A DNA stretch of 42,821 nt from Candidatus Marinimicrobia bacterium CG08_land_8_20_14_0_20_45_22 (GTDB lineage Bacteria > Fidelibacterota > UBA2242), in contig PEYN01000022.1 in the NCBI GenBank assembly GCA_002774355.1, positions 1 to 42,821 of the forward strand, written 5' to 3'. Made by a program: the position numbers and the translations under genes. The first letter of the stretch is position 1. Each line of letters starts with the position of its first letter. Of this stretch, positions 1 to 8,793 are shown piece after piece. The notes under the pieces were generated by a model. The model did not search any database. It saw only the letters and a program-made list of their open reading frames with translations, and had not been told where the DNA came from.

Positions 1-114
1 GCCGGTCATTATACTGTCGTCTGGGACGCCCAAAACGTGAGCTCGGGAATTTATCTCATCCGCCTGAATGCCGGTGACTTTACGGCGGTGAAGAAATGCG
101 TCAAGTTAAAATAA
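1..114 (+). CDS. C-terminal tail of a type IX secreted protein (5' end outside window)
   Basis: Frame 1 is open from the window edge to a TAA at 112-114, giving 37 residues. The tail has the shape of a Por secretion (type IX, TIGR04183-like) sorting domain: a beta-strand, then SSGIYLIRL, a short turn, and a lysine-rich end (VKKCVKLK). In the family this domain directs cargo through the type IX outer-membrane translocon and is removed on export. The passenger domain lies outside the window, so its function is unknown. The tail is the main evidence in the window for an FCB-type host. Confidence 0.75.
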   Translation, partial: AGHYTVVWDAQNVSSGIYLIRLNAGDFTAVKKCVKLK

Positions 115-130
115 GGATGCGAATCTAATC

Positions 131-2638
131 ATGCATAAAACGCATATATTATTACCGATGTCATTCTGCTCCTTCTCGACCCTGACCTTGGCCTTAGCCT
201 TAACCTTATTCTCCAATTGTTCCCATGAAAATAGCATTGAACAAAACAAACTATCCGTCAATTTCAAAGGTGATGCCGAGATCGAGGTCGGCGGGCCATT
301 CGTCGGGGCGGAATTCCATCACAGTTACATGATTCCCCAGCGCATCAGTTTTTTCTATCCGGTGGCGAACAGCATCGATCGCAGTCAGGATTACTGGAAG
401 CGCGACACCTCCTTTGTGGCGGAATGGTTTTTGAAAATCGGCGCTGGTCAGCCTGAAGCCATTGGTCGGAAACCGGTGGAATTCAATCTGACGCCCTACT
501 CGGTCGAGTTTTTCGATCGGAAATCTGCCCGGGATATTAATGTCGCTTATCATTTTTGCAGTGAAAAACCAGCGATGGTCGTCACCTACCGAATTGTCAA
601 TCGTCTGAATAAAAACGAAGTGTTCGAGTTTGATACCCGTCTGTTCACTTCAATCCGAACTTGCCATACTTTTCGGGTGGTCGATCGGGCTGAAGTTATT
701 GGCGATTCAGCGAGCGGGACGATCTTTACCAATTTTGCGGAGGCTGATGCGCGCATGGCTCAGGTTTTTATTACCAACGCCGGCGAGAAGCCGGTCGCGG
801 TTATCCTGGGCGAAAGCGGTTTGCCGTATGCGCGTTTCGTTTACCGGCGGGCAATGGTGCCCGGTGATACCCTGAACATTGTTCAGATTATCGGCTCGGC
901 GAAGCAAAAGGAAAGCCAGGCATTGGTCGGTTACCTTCTGGAAAATTTTCAGACTGAAATAGAGCAATATGAAAAATTTGTGAATGAACAGGCTTTCCAA
1001 AACAACGTCTTGAAAACCGGAGATACTCGTACAGATCATTCTATCGCCTGGGCTAGAGCCGAGATGGAAGCAAATGCACATTACTTAGACGGCGAAATTG
1101 TGCCGATGCCATGTCCGGCGGAATATAATTTCTATTTTACCCATGATGTGCAAGTCTCCGATCTGGCGGCGGTGAATTACGATTTGCCACGGGTCCGGCG
1201 CGATCTGGATTACATCATCCGCCACGCCGATAAGGACCTGGTAATTCCGCACGCCTATTACTGGAAAGACGGAAAATACGTGACGGAATTTGCCAGTTCC
1301 GACAACTGGAACAATTTCTGGTTCGTGCAGGTTACGGCTAAATATCTGCGTCATTCCGGCGAAACCGACTTTGTTGCAAAACTTTATCCTTATCTGTCGG
1401 TTTGCGTCGAACGGGCGCTGTTGACACAAGAAGCCGACAATCTGATGTGGTCATACCGGCCGGATTGGTGGGACATCGGGCATAATTACGGTTCACGTTC
1501 ATATATGACGATCCTGGCGATCAAAACCCTGCGTGATTACAATTTTATCTCGACCGTGTTAGGTAAAAACCCCGAAAAAGTTACTGAATATGTGATTTTA
1601 GCCGACAGTATGCAGACGGCGCTGGTTGATAAACTCTGGAGTGACGAACTGAACTATCTGATCAATTATAATGACGATGGTTCACAGGACCGGCATTATT
1701 ACATTGGTTCACTGCTGGCGGCGCATTACGGATTGCTTGACGCTGAAAAACAAAATCAACTGGTTCAAACGGCCAAAGCCAAGCTGGTTGATGAAAAAGT
1801 TGGTATCTACAATGCCTTCCCGATGGACTTTCACCTGTTGGGCGATTTTTACAAATTCGTCGGTAATGAAGTCGGGGCTGAATATTATTACGCCAATGGC
1901 GGCGTTTGGCCGCAGGGTAATGCCTGGTATGCGATGGCGCTAATGGCTAATGGCGAAAGACAGGCCGCGGCTGAATTCATCGTCCGGACAATGTCACTTC
2001 ATGGTATCATGAACGGCCCGAACGGGCAACCGGCATACTACGAAGTGCGGAATGCCAACAAGGAAAATCCGGCCGAGTATGGAACCGTTGATAAACCAAA
2101 TTTTCTGTGGGCTGGCGCCTGGTACCTGAACAGTCTCTATCAACTCTACGGAGTCACGGAGAATGACTGGAATATCAGCCTTGATCCGTATCTGACGACC
2201 GGACAGGAGAAATGTAGTTTTACACTTTTTGTAAATGGTTATCCGGTTTTGATAAATATCAAAGGTCGTGGAGAAAACTTACGCTCAATAGAATTTGACG
2301 GTCGGAAGGTCAACTCGGCGGTATTTCCGGCTGAAATGCCGGCTGTCAAAGTAGCCGAGTTTGTTCTCGGTCAACCTGAGGAGCCATATCTCAAGAGTAC
2401 AACTGCTATACTTAATTTTTGCCAATACAGTGATAATAACCTGATCATTAATCTCCGCGGGATTGTATCACAACCAAATAAAACCGTTGTTATCAGTCAT
2501 GGGCGACCCAAAAAGGTGTCACTAAACGGTCAGCCGTTAACTGAAGGTTTGAAAATTGAAAAAGGAAACGGCGGTTATTGCACTACGATTACATTCAACC
2601 TTAAATTTTCTGAGAATAAACTGAATGTACAATTTTAA
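131..2638 (+). CDS. Lipoprotein glycoside hydrolase/phosphorylase-like protein, (alpha/alpha)6 barrel
   Basis: An 835-residue exported protein. The N-terminus has a long hydrophobic stretch ending at Cys29 (LFSNC), so it is probably a lipoprotein, although Asn before the Cys is not a classical lipobox. Residues about 50-280 look like a beta-sandwich. Residues about 300-690 resemble the (alpha/alpha)6 toroid of GH63/GH94/MGH1-like glycosidases, with aromatic signatures such as RPDWWDIGHNYGSRSY and GGVWPQGNAWYAMAL. A small beta domain closes the protein. It is the first gene of the sugar operon and sits 13 nt before the binding-protein start. It most likely trims an oligosaccharide in the periplasm or at the cell surface before import. 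The exact family and substrate cannot be fixed by eye; a GH94-like or amylo-1,6-glucosidase-like role is also possible. Confidence 0.7.
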   Translation: MHKTHILLPMSFCSFSTLTLALALTLFSNCSHENSIEQNKLSVNFKGDAEIEVGGPFVGAEFHHSYMIPQRISFFYPVANSIDRSQDYWKRDTSFVAEWFLKIGAGQPEAIGRKPVEFNLTPYSVEFFDRKSARDINVAYHFCSEKPAMVVTYRIVNRLNKNEVFEFDTRLFTSIRTCHTFRVVDRAEVIGDSASGTIFTNFAEADARMAQVFITNAGEKPVAVILGESGLPYARFVYRRAMVPGDTLNIVQIIGSAKQKESQALVGYLLENFQTEIEQYEKFVNEQAFQNNVLKTGDTRTDHSIAWARAEMEANAHYLDGEIVPMPCPAEYNFYFTHDVQVSDLAAVNYDLPRVRRDLDYIIRHADKDLVIPHAYYWKDGKYVTEFASSDNWNNFWFVQVTAKYLRHSGETDFVAKLYPYLSVCVERALLTQEADNLMWSYRPDWWDIGHNYGSRSYMTILAIKTLRDYNFISTVLGKNPEKVTEYVILADSMQTALVDKLWSDELNYLINYNDDGSQDRHYYIGSLLAAHYGLLDAEKQNQLVQTAKAKLVDEKVGIYNAFPMDFHLLGDFYKFVGNEVGAEYYYANGGVWPQGNAWYAMALMANGERQAAAEFIVRTMSLHGIMNGPNGQPAYYEVRNANKENPAEYGTVDKPNFLWAGAWYLNSLYQLYGVTENDWNISLDPYLTTGQEKCSFTLFVNGYPVLINIKGRGENLRSIEFDGRKVNSAVFPAEMPAVKVAEFVLGQPEEPYLKSTTAILNFCQYSDNNLIINLRGIVSQPNKTVVISHGRPKKVSLNGQPLTEGLKIEKGNGGYCTTITFNLKFSENKLNVQF

Positions 2639-2651
2639 GACAGGAAATACG

Positions 2652-3968
2652 ATGCGAATCCAAGCAACGATCACTCTTTTTCTCCTTTTGGGGGTTGTTT
2701 GTATTTCCTGCGGAAAAAAACGGACGGCGCAAACTGTAGCCGCGCAGGGCGCCGTCCGATTGACTTACTGGTGTGCTTCCAATCAGAGCGAAATTGACCT
2801 GGCAACGGAGTTGGTGAGTAAATGGAATGCAAGTCATCCGAAAATCCAGGTGGCCTTGCAGCCAATTCCAGCCAGTCAATCGTCAGAGGAAGCCCTTTTA
2901 GCGGCAATCGCGGGCAAAACGACACCGGACATTTGTGCGAATATGTGGCCGGGTGCGATGGACGATTTTACTTCATCGGGCGGATTGGTGCGGCTCGACC
3001 AATTTCCGGATTTTATGGATTACCTGACAGAACGAATACCGACGGAATTGCTAGAATCGTTTCGGTCTCCGGATGGGCATTATTACCAGATTCCATGGAA
3101 AACTAATCCGATCATGATCATGTACAATAAGCGGATGTTCCGGAAAGCCGGTATTCTAAAACCGCCGCGCACCTACAGCGAATATTTGGCGGCGGCGAAG
3201 TCAATCACGAAAGATTTGAACGGAGATGGGCGGGCAGATCAATGGATGGGCTATCAGGACATCCGTCCGATTTGGTGGCAGAGATTTTTCGACTATTACA
3301 CCCATTACATCGCGGCCTCTGGCGGCCAGACACTTTTTGATAGTATGGGTATTTGCTTCGAGAACGACGCGTCGATCAAAGTTTTTAGTTTTTTCCAGGA
3401 AATCTACCGCAACGGCTATTTTCCCCGAACGACTTTCCAAGGTGACAATTTCCTGGCCGGAAAGTTCGCGACCGTTATTACCGGTCCGTGGAATATTACC
3501 CATGTGGAAAAATTCAAAAAGCCTGAGTTCGAATACGACATTTTTCCAATCCCGGTGCCGGACGATTACCACGGTCCGGTTTACACCTACGGCGATCACA
3601 AAAACATATCCATTTTCAGCACTACAAAAAATCCTGAAGCTGTTTGGAAATTCGCCAGGTTTTTAATCTCGGCGCAGGCCGATCTGAGGTTGCTGGAAGT
3701 CTGCAGTCAGATTCCTTTGCGGAAAAACCTAACGAAAAATCCGCTCTATCAGTCCTACTTCCGTGAAAATCCGATGATGACGAAATTCGCCGAACAGGCG
3801 CCATTTACGCGTGGAGTGGACGGTTCATCCGTTCTGAAAGAAATTTTCGATGCTATTTCGCAGGAGTACGAAGCCTGCTCAATCTATGGCAAACGCACGC
3901 CGGAAGAAGCCGTCGCCAACGCCGCCAAACGCGCCCGGGTTATCATTGAGTGGAGCCGTCCGCAATGA
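2652..3968 (+). CDS. ABC transporter sugar-binding lipoprotein (SBP family 1)
   Basis: A 438-residue extracellular solute-binding protein of the MalE/UgpB type. I prefer the ATG at 2652 over the upstream in-frame ATG at 2625, because it begins a clean lipoprotein signal (MRIQATITLFLLLG, lipobox cysteine in CISCGKK) and avoids overlap with the preceding gene. The mature part starts with the family's first beta strand (VRLTYWCA). It carries an acidic DLNGDGRAD loop typical of calcium-binding sites in these proteins, and a Trp/Tyr-rich stretch (WWQRFFDYY) fit for stacking on sugars. Its TGA overlaps the ATG of the first permease. It delivers the substrate to the two permeases downstream; the context suggests a beta-manno-oligosaccharide. 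Confidence 0.9.
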   Translation: MRIQATITLFLLLGVVCISCGKKRTAQTVAAQGAVRLTYWCASNQSEIDLATELVSKWNASHPKIQVALQPIPASQSSEEALLAAIAGKTTPDICANMWPGAMDDFTSSGGLVRLDQFPDFMDYLTERIPTELLESFRSPDGHYYQIPWKTNPIMIMYNKRMFRKAGILKPPRTYSEYLAAAKSITKDLNGDGRADQWMGYQDIRPIWWQRFFDYYTHYIAASGGQTLFDSMGICFENDASIKVFSFFQEIYRNGYFPRTTFQGDNFLAGKFATVITGPWNITHVEKFKKPEFEYDIFPIPVPDDYHGPVYTYGDHKNISIFSTTKNPEAVWKFARFLISAQADLRLLEVCSQIPLRKNLTKNPLYQSYFRENPMMTKFAEQAPFTRGVDGSSVLKEIFDAISQEYEACSIYGKRTPEEAVANAAKRARVIIEWSRPQ

Positions 3969-4843
3969 AATCAGCCCAATTGAAAACAAAAAGCAGCGAC
4001 AAGACCGGTTATCTTATGAGCCTGCCGTATGTCATTTATTTCGGCTTGTTCATCGGCTTTCCGCTGGTCTTTTCCTTCATTTTGATTTTTCATAAATGGA
4101 ATATTGTTACGCCGATGCAATGGATCGGTCTACGGAATTTTTACCGGCTTTTTCACGATGTGCAATTTTTTATCGCGATCCGTAATACGCTCGTTTTCCT
4201 GGTGATTCATATTCCGTTGCAAATCTTCACGGCGCTTTTACTGGCGATTTTATTGAATCAGAAGATCAAATTGAAAGGTTTTTTCCGGGCGCTCTACTTT
4301 TTACCGGTAATTGTGTCGGGTGTTGTCATTACGATTCTCTGGCAACAACTTTTCGCCTACGAAACCGGGCTTCTGAACCTGCTGTTGACAAAACTCGGTT
4401 TGTCGAAAATTCCGTGGCTGATCAATATAAAATGGGCAATGCCGTCGATCGCGATCATGGCAACCTGGAAAAATGTCGGACTTTATATTGTACTTTTCTT
4501 AGTCGGTTTGCAGGGCATTCCGCGCTATTTGTACGAAGCCGCCGAAATTGATGGCGCGCGACCGGTTCAACAGTTTTTCCATATTACCATACCGGCATTA
4601 AATAGTACGATGGTGCTAGTAGTAATTCTTTCGACAATCGGCGGATTTTCATTATTCATCGAACCATTCGTAATGACCGGCGGCGGGCCGATGAACAGCA
4701 CGCTGTCCGTGATGCTTTATATTTACAATCAGGCGTTCTATTTCGGACACATGGGTTATGCGGCGACACTCGGATTTTTCTTCGCTTTTATCATCCTGAT
4801 TGTCGTTTTGATCCAGAAAAAATTCGTTGAGAGAAAAGACTGA
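3965..4843 (+). CDS. Sugar ABC transporter permease (MalF/UgpA type)
   Basis: A 292-residue inner-membrane permease with about six transmembrane helices. The cytoplasmic EAA loop reads EAAEIDGARPVQQFFHITIP and would dock on the ATPase encoded at 8794-9882. The ATG at 3965 overlaps the TGA of the binding-protein gene (ATGA) and has a GGAG ribosome site about 9 nt upstream, so I prefer it to the longer frame from 3950. It forms a heterodimer with the next gene's product. Confidence 0.92.
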   Translation: MKSAQLKTKSSDKTGYLMSLPYVIYFGLFIGFPLVFSFILIFHKWNIVTPMQWIGLRNFYRLFHDVQFFIAIRNTLVFLVIHIPLQIFTALLLAILLNQKIKLKGFFRALYFLPVIVSGVVITILWQQLFAYETGLLNLLLTKLGLSKIPWLINIKWAMPSIAIMATWKNVGLYIVLFLVGLQGIPRYLYEAAEIDGARPVQQFFHITIPALNSTMVLVVILSTIGGFSLFIEPFVMTGGGPMNSTLSVMLYIYNQAFYFGHMGYAATLGFFFAFIILIVVLIQKKFVERKD

Positions 4844-5652
4844 TGAAGAAAAGCTTAATCTACATTTTACTGATTGTGGGCGGCCTGATGTTCGCTTATC
4901 CGTTTTTATGGATGATTTCGGCGACGTTCAAGCCGGAAGCCGAGATCGGCTCGATCGGGCTCTGGTCGGCTAATTTTTCCATGCGCAATTACACCGCCGT
5001 TTTCCAGAAAATTCCGATCAGCCGGGCATTTCTGAATAGTATTTTTGTCTCGGCGTGTGTCACATTTTCGGTGATCCTTTTTGGTTCGATCGTGGGCTAT
5101 GCTTTGTCGCGTCTGCGTTTTTTCGGCCGCGATTTTCTGCTCGGATTAATTCTCTTTACAATGGTAATTCCGTTCCAGATCACTCTGATACCCATGTACA
5201 TTTTAATGGTCAAATTCGGCTGGGTTGACAGTTATATGGCCCTGATCGTGCCGGGTATGATCAGCGCCTTCGGAATTCTGCTTTTCAGACAATTTTTTAT
5301 GGATATTCCCCAGGATCTGATTGACGCCGCCAAAATTGATGGCTGTAATGATTTCGGAATACTTTTCAAGATTATATATCCGCTCTCCAAACCGGTCATT
5401 ATAACGGTTGGGATTGTATCATTTATGGGTAGCTGGAATGACGTTCTCTGGCCGTTGATTGTCATTCGCCTGCAGAAGCTGATGACTCTGCCGCAAATGG
5501 TGACGATCTTCGCGGTCGGCGGTCAGGCGGACGGACAACTGGGAGCCCAGCTTGCCGCGGCGACGCTTCTGGCAGTGCCGATCGTGTTGGTTTACACTTT
5601 CTTCCAGCGTTATTTCATCGAAAGTATGGCAACGACGGGTTTGAAGAATTGA
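4843..5652 (+). CDS. Sugar ABC transporter permease (MalG/UgpE type)
   Basis: A 269-residue permease, the second half of the transport channel. It starts with MKKSLIYILLIVGG, a first transmembrane helix, and has an EAA loop (DAAKIDGCNDFGILFKIIYP) near residue 165. It ends in the usual short C-terminal tail of the MalG class. The ATG shares a base with the preceding TGA (TGATG), so the two permeases are translationally coupled. Confidence 0.92.
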   Translation: MKKSLIYILLIVGGLMFAYPFLWMISATFKPEAEIGSIGLWSANFSMRNYTAVFQKIPISRAFLNSIFVSACVTFSVILFGSIVGYALSRLRFFGRDFLLGLILFTMVIPFQITLIPMYILMVKFGWVDSYMALIVPGMISAFGILLFRQFFMDIPQDLIDAAKIDGCNDFGILFKIIYPLSKPVIITVGIVSFMGSWNDVLWPLIVIRLQKLMTLPQMVTIFAVGGQADGQLGAQLAAATLLAVPIVLVYTFFQRYFIESMATTGLKN

Positions 5653-6644
5653 TGATTAAATACGATGTTATATGTCTTGGTGAAGCGCTGGTTGACCTGA
5701 TATCCCAGGAACCCGGCAAGAATCTGGCCGATGTCAATCTTTTTAAAAAATTCGCCGGTGGCGATCCGGCTAATGTCGCTGTCGGATTAGCCCGACTGGG
5801 CTGTAAGACCGGTTTCGCTGGAAAGATTGGCCGGGATGCCTTTGGCCGTTTCCTGCAGAAATTCTTAATTGACAATGGCGTCAATACCGAAGCGTTGTAT
5901 ACAGATTCGGTACACAAGACGCGACTGGCGTTCGTCGAAGTAGCCAATGACGGCGAGCGTAATTTTGAATTCAGTGAGAAACATCCGGCCGATTCGGCGC
6001 TGAAGGATGAAGATTTTTCCATGGAATTTTTAAAACAAGCCAGCATCGTCCACTTTGGCTCTTTACCCTTGCCGGCGCCTTCTAATGGAGAATTATTCAG
6101 CCAATTAATAACCAGACTCAATCACGATAATATTCTAACATCGTTCGATCCGAATTATCGGACGGCGTTGTGGAAAACATCCCAACATGCCAGGAGGGTT
6201 TTAGGATCAATTGCTTCGCTATGCCGGATTCTAAAAGTGAATTTGGAAGAGGCCCGATTGCTGGGCGGAACGGAACGTATCGAAGAACTATTATCTAACA
6301 TATTTTTCCCCAATACTTTACTTTTAGCCATTACTCTTGGTGAAGACGGTTGTATTTTGAAAAACCGGCGCTGTGTGGTAAAAATTCACAGCTTCAGAGT
6401 AAAAGTGGTTGATACGACTGGTTGCGGGGATGCCTTTACTGCCGGCTTACTGGCGGGATTGATTAGATCTGGAGAAAATATAGACGAGTTGGATGAACTT
6501 GATTTAAATGCTATCGGTCAACGAGCTTATGCCATGGCCGCGTTGACTGCAACCCGCTTTGGCGCGGCCGAAGCGTTACCAATAAACCAAGAAATTGAAA
6601 TATTTATTAAATCACATATTCACAAAAGAGGTATAAAGAAATGA
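5652..6644 (+). CDS. PfkB-family carbohydrate kinase (fructokinase-like)
   Basis: A 330-residue ribokinase-fold sugar kinase. The N-terminal signature is present (GEALVDLI; FKKFAGGDPANVAVGLARLG). The C-terminal PfkB signature at about residues 254-260 reads DTTGCGD, with the catalytic Asp kept and the usual GAGD alanine replaced by Cys, which occurs in some members. The start is the ATG at 5652, overlapping the permease stop (TGATG). It probably phosphorylates the free hexose (for example fructose or mannose) produced in the pathway. Which sugar cannot be read from sequence alone. Confidence 0.9.
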   Translation: MIKYDVICLGEALVDLISQEPGKNLADVNLFKKFAGGDPANVAVGLARLGCKTGFAGKIGRDAFGRFLQKFLIDNGVNTEALYTDSVHKTRLAFVEVANDGERNFEFSEKHPADSALKDEDFSMEFLKQASIVHFGSLPLPAPSNGELFSQLITRLNHDNILTSFDPNYRTALWKTSQHARRVLGSIASLCRILKVNLEEARLLGGTERIEELLSNIFFPNTLLLAITLGEDGCILKNRRCVVKIHSFRVKVVDTTGCGDAFTAGLLAGLIRSGENIDELDELDLNAIGQRAYAMAALTATRFGAAEALPINQEIEIFIKSHIHKRGIKK

Positions 6645-7552
6645 TCAAATTAATTCGTGTCTCACAGGAACCGATTTTAAGACCTATCCCGGAACATAGC
6701 TGGGAGCGCGCCGCGGTCTTCAACGCCGGCGCGGTCTATGACAAAGGATTGTACCACATGATCTATCGGGCGACCGATATAGGAGGACACGAGAATTACG
6801 GTAATTATATTAATTGCTTCGGTTATGCCGTCAGTAAGGATTTATTGCAGTGGCATCGTCTCGCGGAACCGATCATGAAAAATAATGTGCCGCAGGAATT
6901 GCGCGGGCCGGAAGATCCGCGCGTTGTTAAAATCGGCGACACGTTTTATATGACTTATGTCGGATTTGCCAATCGCTTTCCGGGTGACTACCGGATTTGT
7001 CTGGCGACGAGTTACGATCTGGTAAACTGGGAACGCCATGGGATCTTACTCGATGAAGAAAATAAAAACTCGTCACTTTTTCCGGAAAAGATTAAAGGTG
7101 AATTCCTGCTCCTGCATCGTCGTCATCCCGACATCTGGATAGCTTCTTCCCCGGATCTGAAAACTTTTACCGATCATACTCGCATAATGACAACAATAGA
7201 CGATGACTGGCAATCAACTCGCATCGGTATCGCCGGTCCGCCGGTCAGGCATCCGCAAGGCTGGCTCTTGTTCTATCATGCCGTTGATAAAATCAATGCT
7301 TATAGGCTCGGGGTCGCTCTGCTGGATTACGATAATCCGCGCCGCGTTCTGGCCCGTCAATCCCGCCCGGTGATCGAACCGGAAATGCCCTGGGAGATCA
7401 ATGGTTTTGTACCCAACGTCATTTTCAGTTGTGCCACGGTTGAAAACGATGACAAATACGTTGTGATTTATGCCGGAGCCGATACGGTTATCGGGGCCGC
7501 CTATGTCAAAAAAAGCGACGTTGTTTTCGATAAAAAGGACTGGCTGGTTTAG
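6641..7552 (+). CDS. GH130 family glycoside phosphorylase (beta-mannoside phosphorylase)
   Basis: A 303-residue five-bladed propeller enzyme with no signal peptide, hence cytoplasmic. GH130 hallmarks are visible: LRGPEDPRVVKIGDTFYM around residues 87-104 with the presumed general-acid Asp92, LLHRRHPDIW around 150-159 with basic residues fit for phosphate, and GPPVRHPQGWLLFYHAVD. The known family phosphorolyses beta-mannosidic bonds to alpha-mannose-1-phosphate plus a shorter sugar. The gene overlaps the kinase stop (ATGA) and has an AGAGG ribosome site. Its place beside a sugar ABC importer and a hexose kinase fits import followed by phosphorolysis. Whether the bond is beta-1,4 or beta-1,2, and the acceptor sugar, are not determined. 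Confidence 0.9.
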   Translation: MIKLIRVSQEPILRPIPEHSWERAAVFNAGAVYDKGLYHMIYRATDIGGHENYGNYINCFGYAVSKDLLQWHRLAEPIMKNNVPQELRGPEDPRVVKIGDTFYMTYVGFANRFPGDYRICLATSYDLVNWERHGILLDEENKNSSLFPEKIKGEFLLLHRRHPDIWIASSPDLKTFTDHTRIMTTIDDDWQSTRIGIAGPPVRHPQGWLLFYHAVDKINAYRLGVALLDYDNPRRVLARQSRPVIEPEMPWEINGFVPNVIFSCATVENDDKYVVIYAGADTVIGAAYVKKSDVVFDKKDWLV

Positions 7553-8776
7553 ATGAGAAATCTCGGATTTTCAGTTATAATTTTCAGTCTACTGGTGGTA
7601 GCCTGTAATAAATCCGAGAGGAAATCACCGATCAATTTGAGTCACGCTCTCAGTTTGATCGATTCCGTCGCAGTCAACGGCGAACAACTCTACTATATTG
7701 CGATTTATGCCGACTATCCGGAGTATAAACCGGTTGCTGCCAAAGGTGAAGGAATTGCCTGCGTGGATGACGCCGGGCGCTTTCTGGAGGTGTTGGAAAG
7801 TGAAATCTTATTATCCGGGAATCGGACTTTGCTACCAACCGCCAAAGGTTTGACGAAATTCCTGCTGTATATGTGTCGCGATGATGGCCGCTGGTATAAT
7901 TTTCTTGAATCTGACGGCCAAATCAATACTGAGCATGTCAATAGTCAGGCCGATTTCGGCTGGTGGGCTGTACGCGGAATTCGCGGTCTGACGGCGGCTT
8001 ACTTGATTTTAAAACAATTCCCGGAAGAGGCGGAATTGCTGAATCAGGTGGAAAAGTGTCTAAGGACTACTTTGAGGCAAATGGATGCTGATTTGGCGCA
8101 GTATCCGCTAAAAGTTGCGGGCAATTTCGGCTCGGTACCGGCCTGGCTGATAAAATCGGCACCCGATATGAACAGCGAACTTTTGATGGCACTCTGTAAA
8201 CTCCAACTTACCGGCGATTTTAACTTTAAAGTGGAAATCCGAAAAATTGCGGAAGGGTTGGTCGGATTTCAATTTCGGCGCGATGGCCATCCGTTAAACG
8301 GCATGTATTTCTGTTGGCAAAATTCCTGGCATGACTGGGGCGCCAAACAGCCTTTGGCATTGGTAGAGGCATTTAAAATCACCGGCGATTCAACCTTCTA
8401 TAAAAGTGTAGAAATCTGGGCCGATAATTTCGTGCCATTCCTGATCGCGAATGACCTACCGCGCGAGATCACTCTAAATCAAGACGGAAGTTACCGGCTG
8501 GTAGCTTTGCCCCAGATTGCATATGGCATCAATGCCCTTTACAGCGGCATTCAAGCCTTTGCCGATCTGAGCGGCAAAAATCGCTATCATCAATTTGCCG
8601 CGCGAATTTTCAACTGGTTTGGCGGTGGTAATCTAGCCCGAGCGCAGATGTATTGGCCGGAGACTGGAGTCACGTCTGACGGTATAGACGAAGATAAAAA
8701 AGTCAATCGCAACTCCGGGGCGGAGTCAACCATAGAAGGCTTATTGGCACAACAGAGAAAATTTTATCGCAATTAA
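7553..8776 (+). CDS. Lipoprotein with six-hairpin glycosidase-like fold
   Basis: A 407-residue protein starting immediately after the GH130 stop. The signal (MRNLGFSVIIFSLLVVAC) has a good lipobox, LVVAC. The mature part is alpha-helical, with repeated Trp/Gly-rich helix ends (DGRWYNFLESDGQINTEHVN, then SQADFGWWAVRGIRGLTAAY, and WQNSWHDWGAKQPLALVEA). This pattern belongs to six-hairpin (alpha/alpha toroid) glycosidase-like domains. I do not recognise a specific family. By position it is likely a second surface or periplasmic enzyme that processes the imported glycan. Confidence 0.65.
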   Translation: MRNLGFSVIIFSLLVVACNKSERKSPINLSHALSLIDSVAVNGEQLYYIAIYADYPEYKPVAAKGEGIACVDDAGRFLEVLESEILLSGNRTLLPTAKGLTKFLLYMCRDDGRWYNFLESDGQINTEHVNSQADFGWWAVRGIRGLTAAYLILKQFPEEAELLNQVEKCLRTTLRQMDADLAQYPLKVAGNFGSVPAWLIKSAPDMNSELLMALCKLQLTGDFNFKVEIRKIAEGLVGFQFRRDGHPLNGMYFCWQNSWHDWGAKQPLALVEAFKITGDSTFYKSVEIWADNFVPFLIANDLPREITLNQDGSYRLVALPQIAYGINALYSGIQAFADLSGKNRYHQFAARIFNWFGGGNLARAQMYWPETGVTSDGIDEDKKVNRNSGAESTIEGLLAQQRKFYRN

Positions 8777-8793
8777 TCCTATAAAGGAAAATG

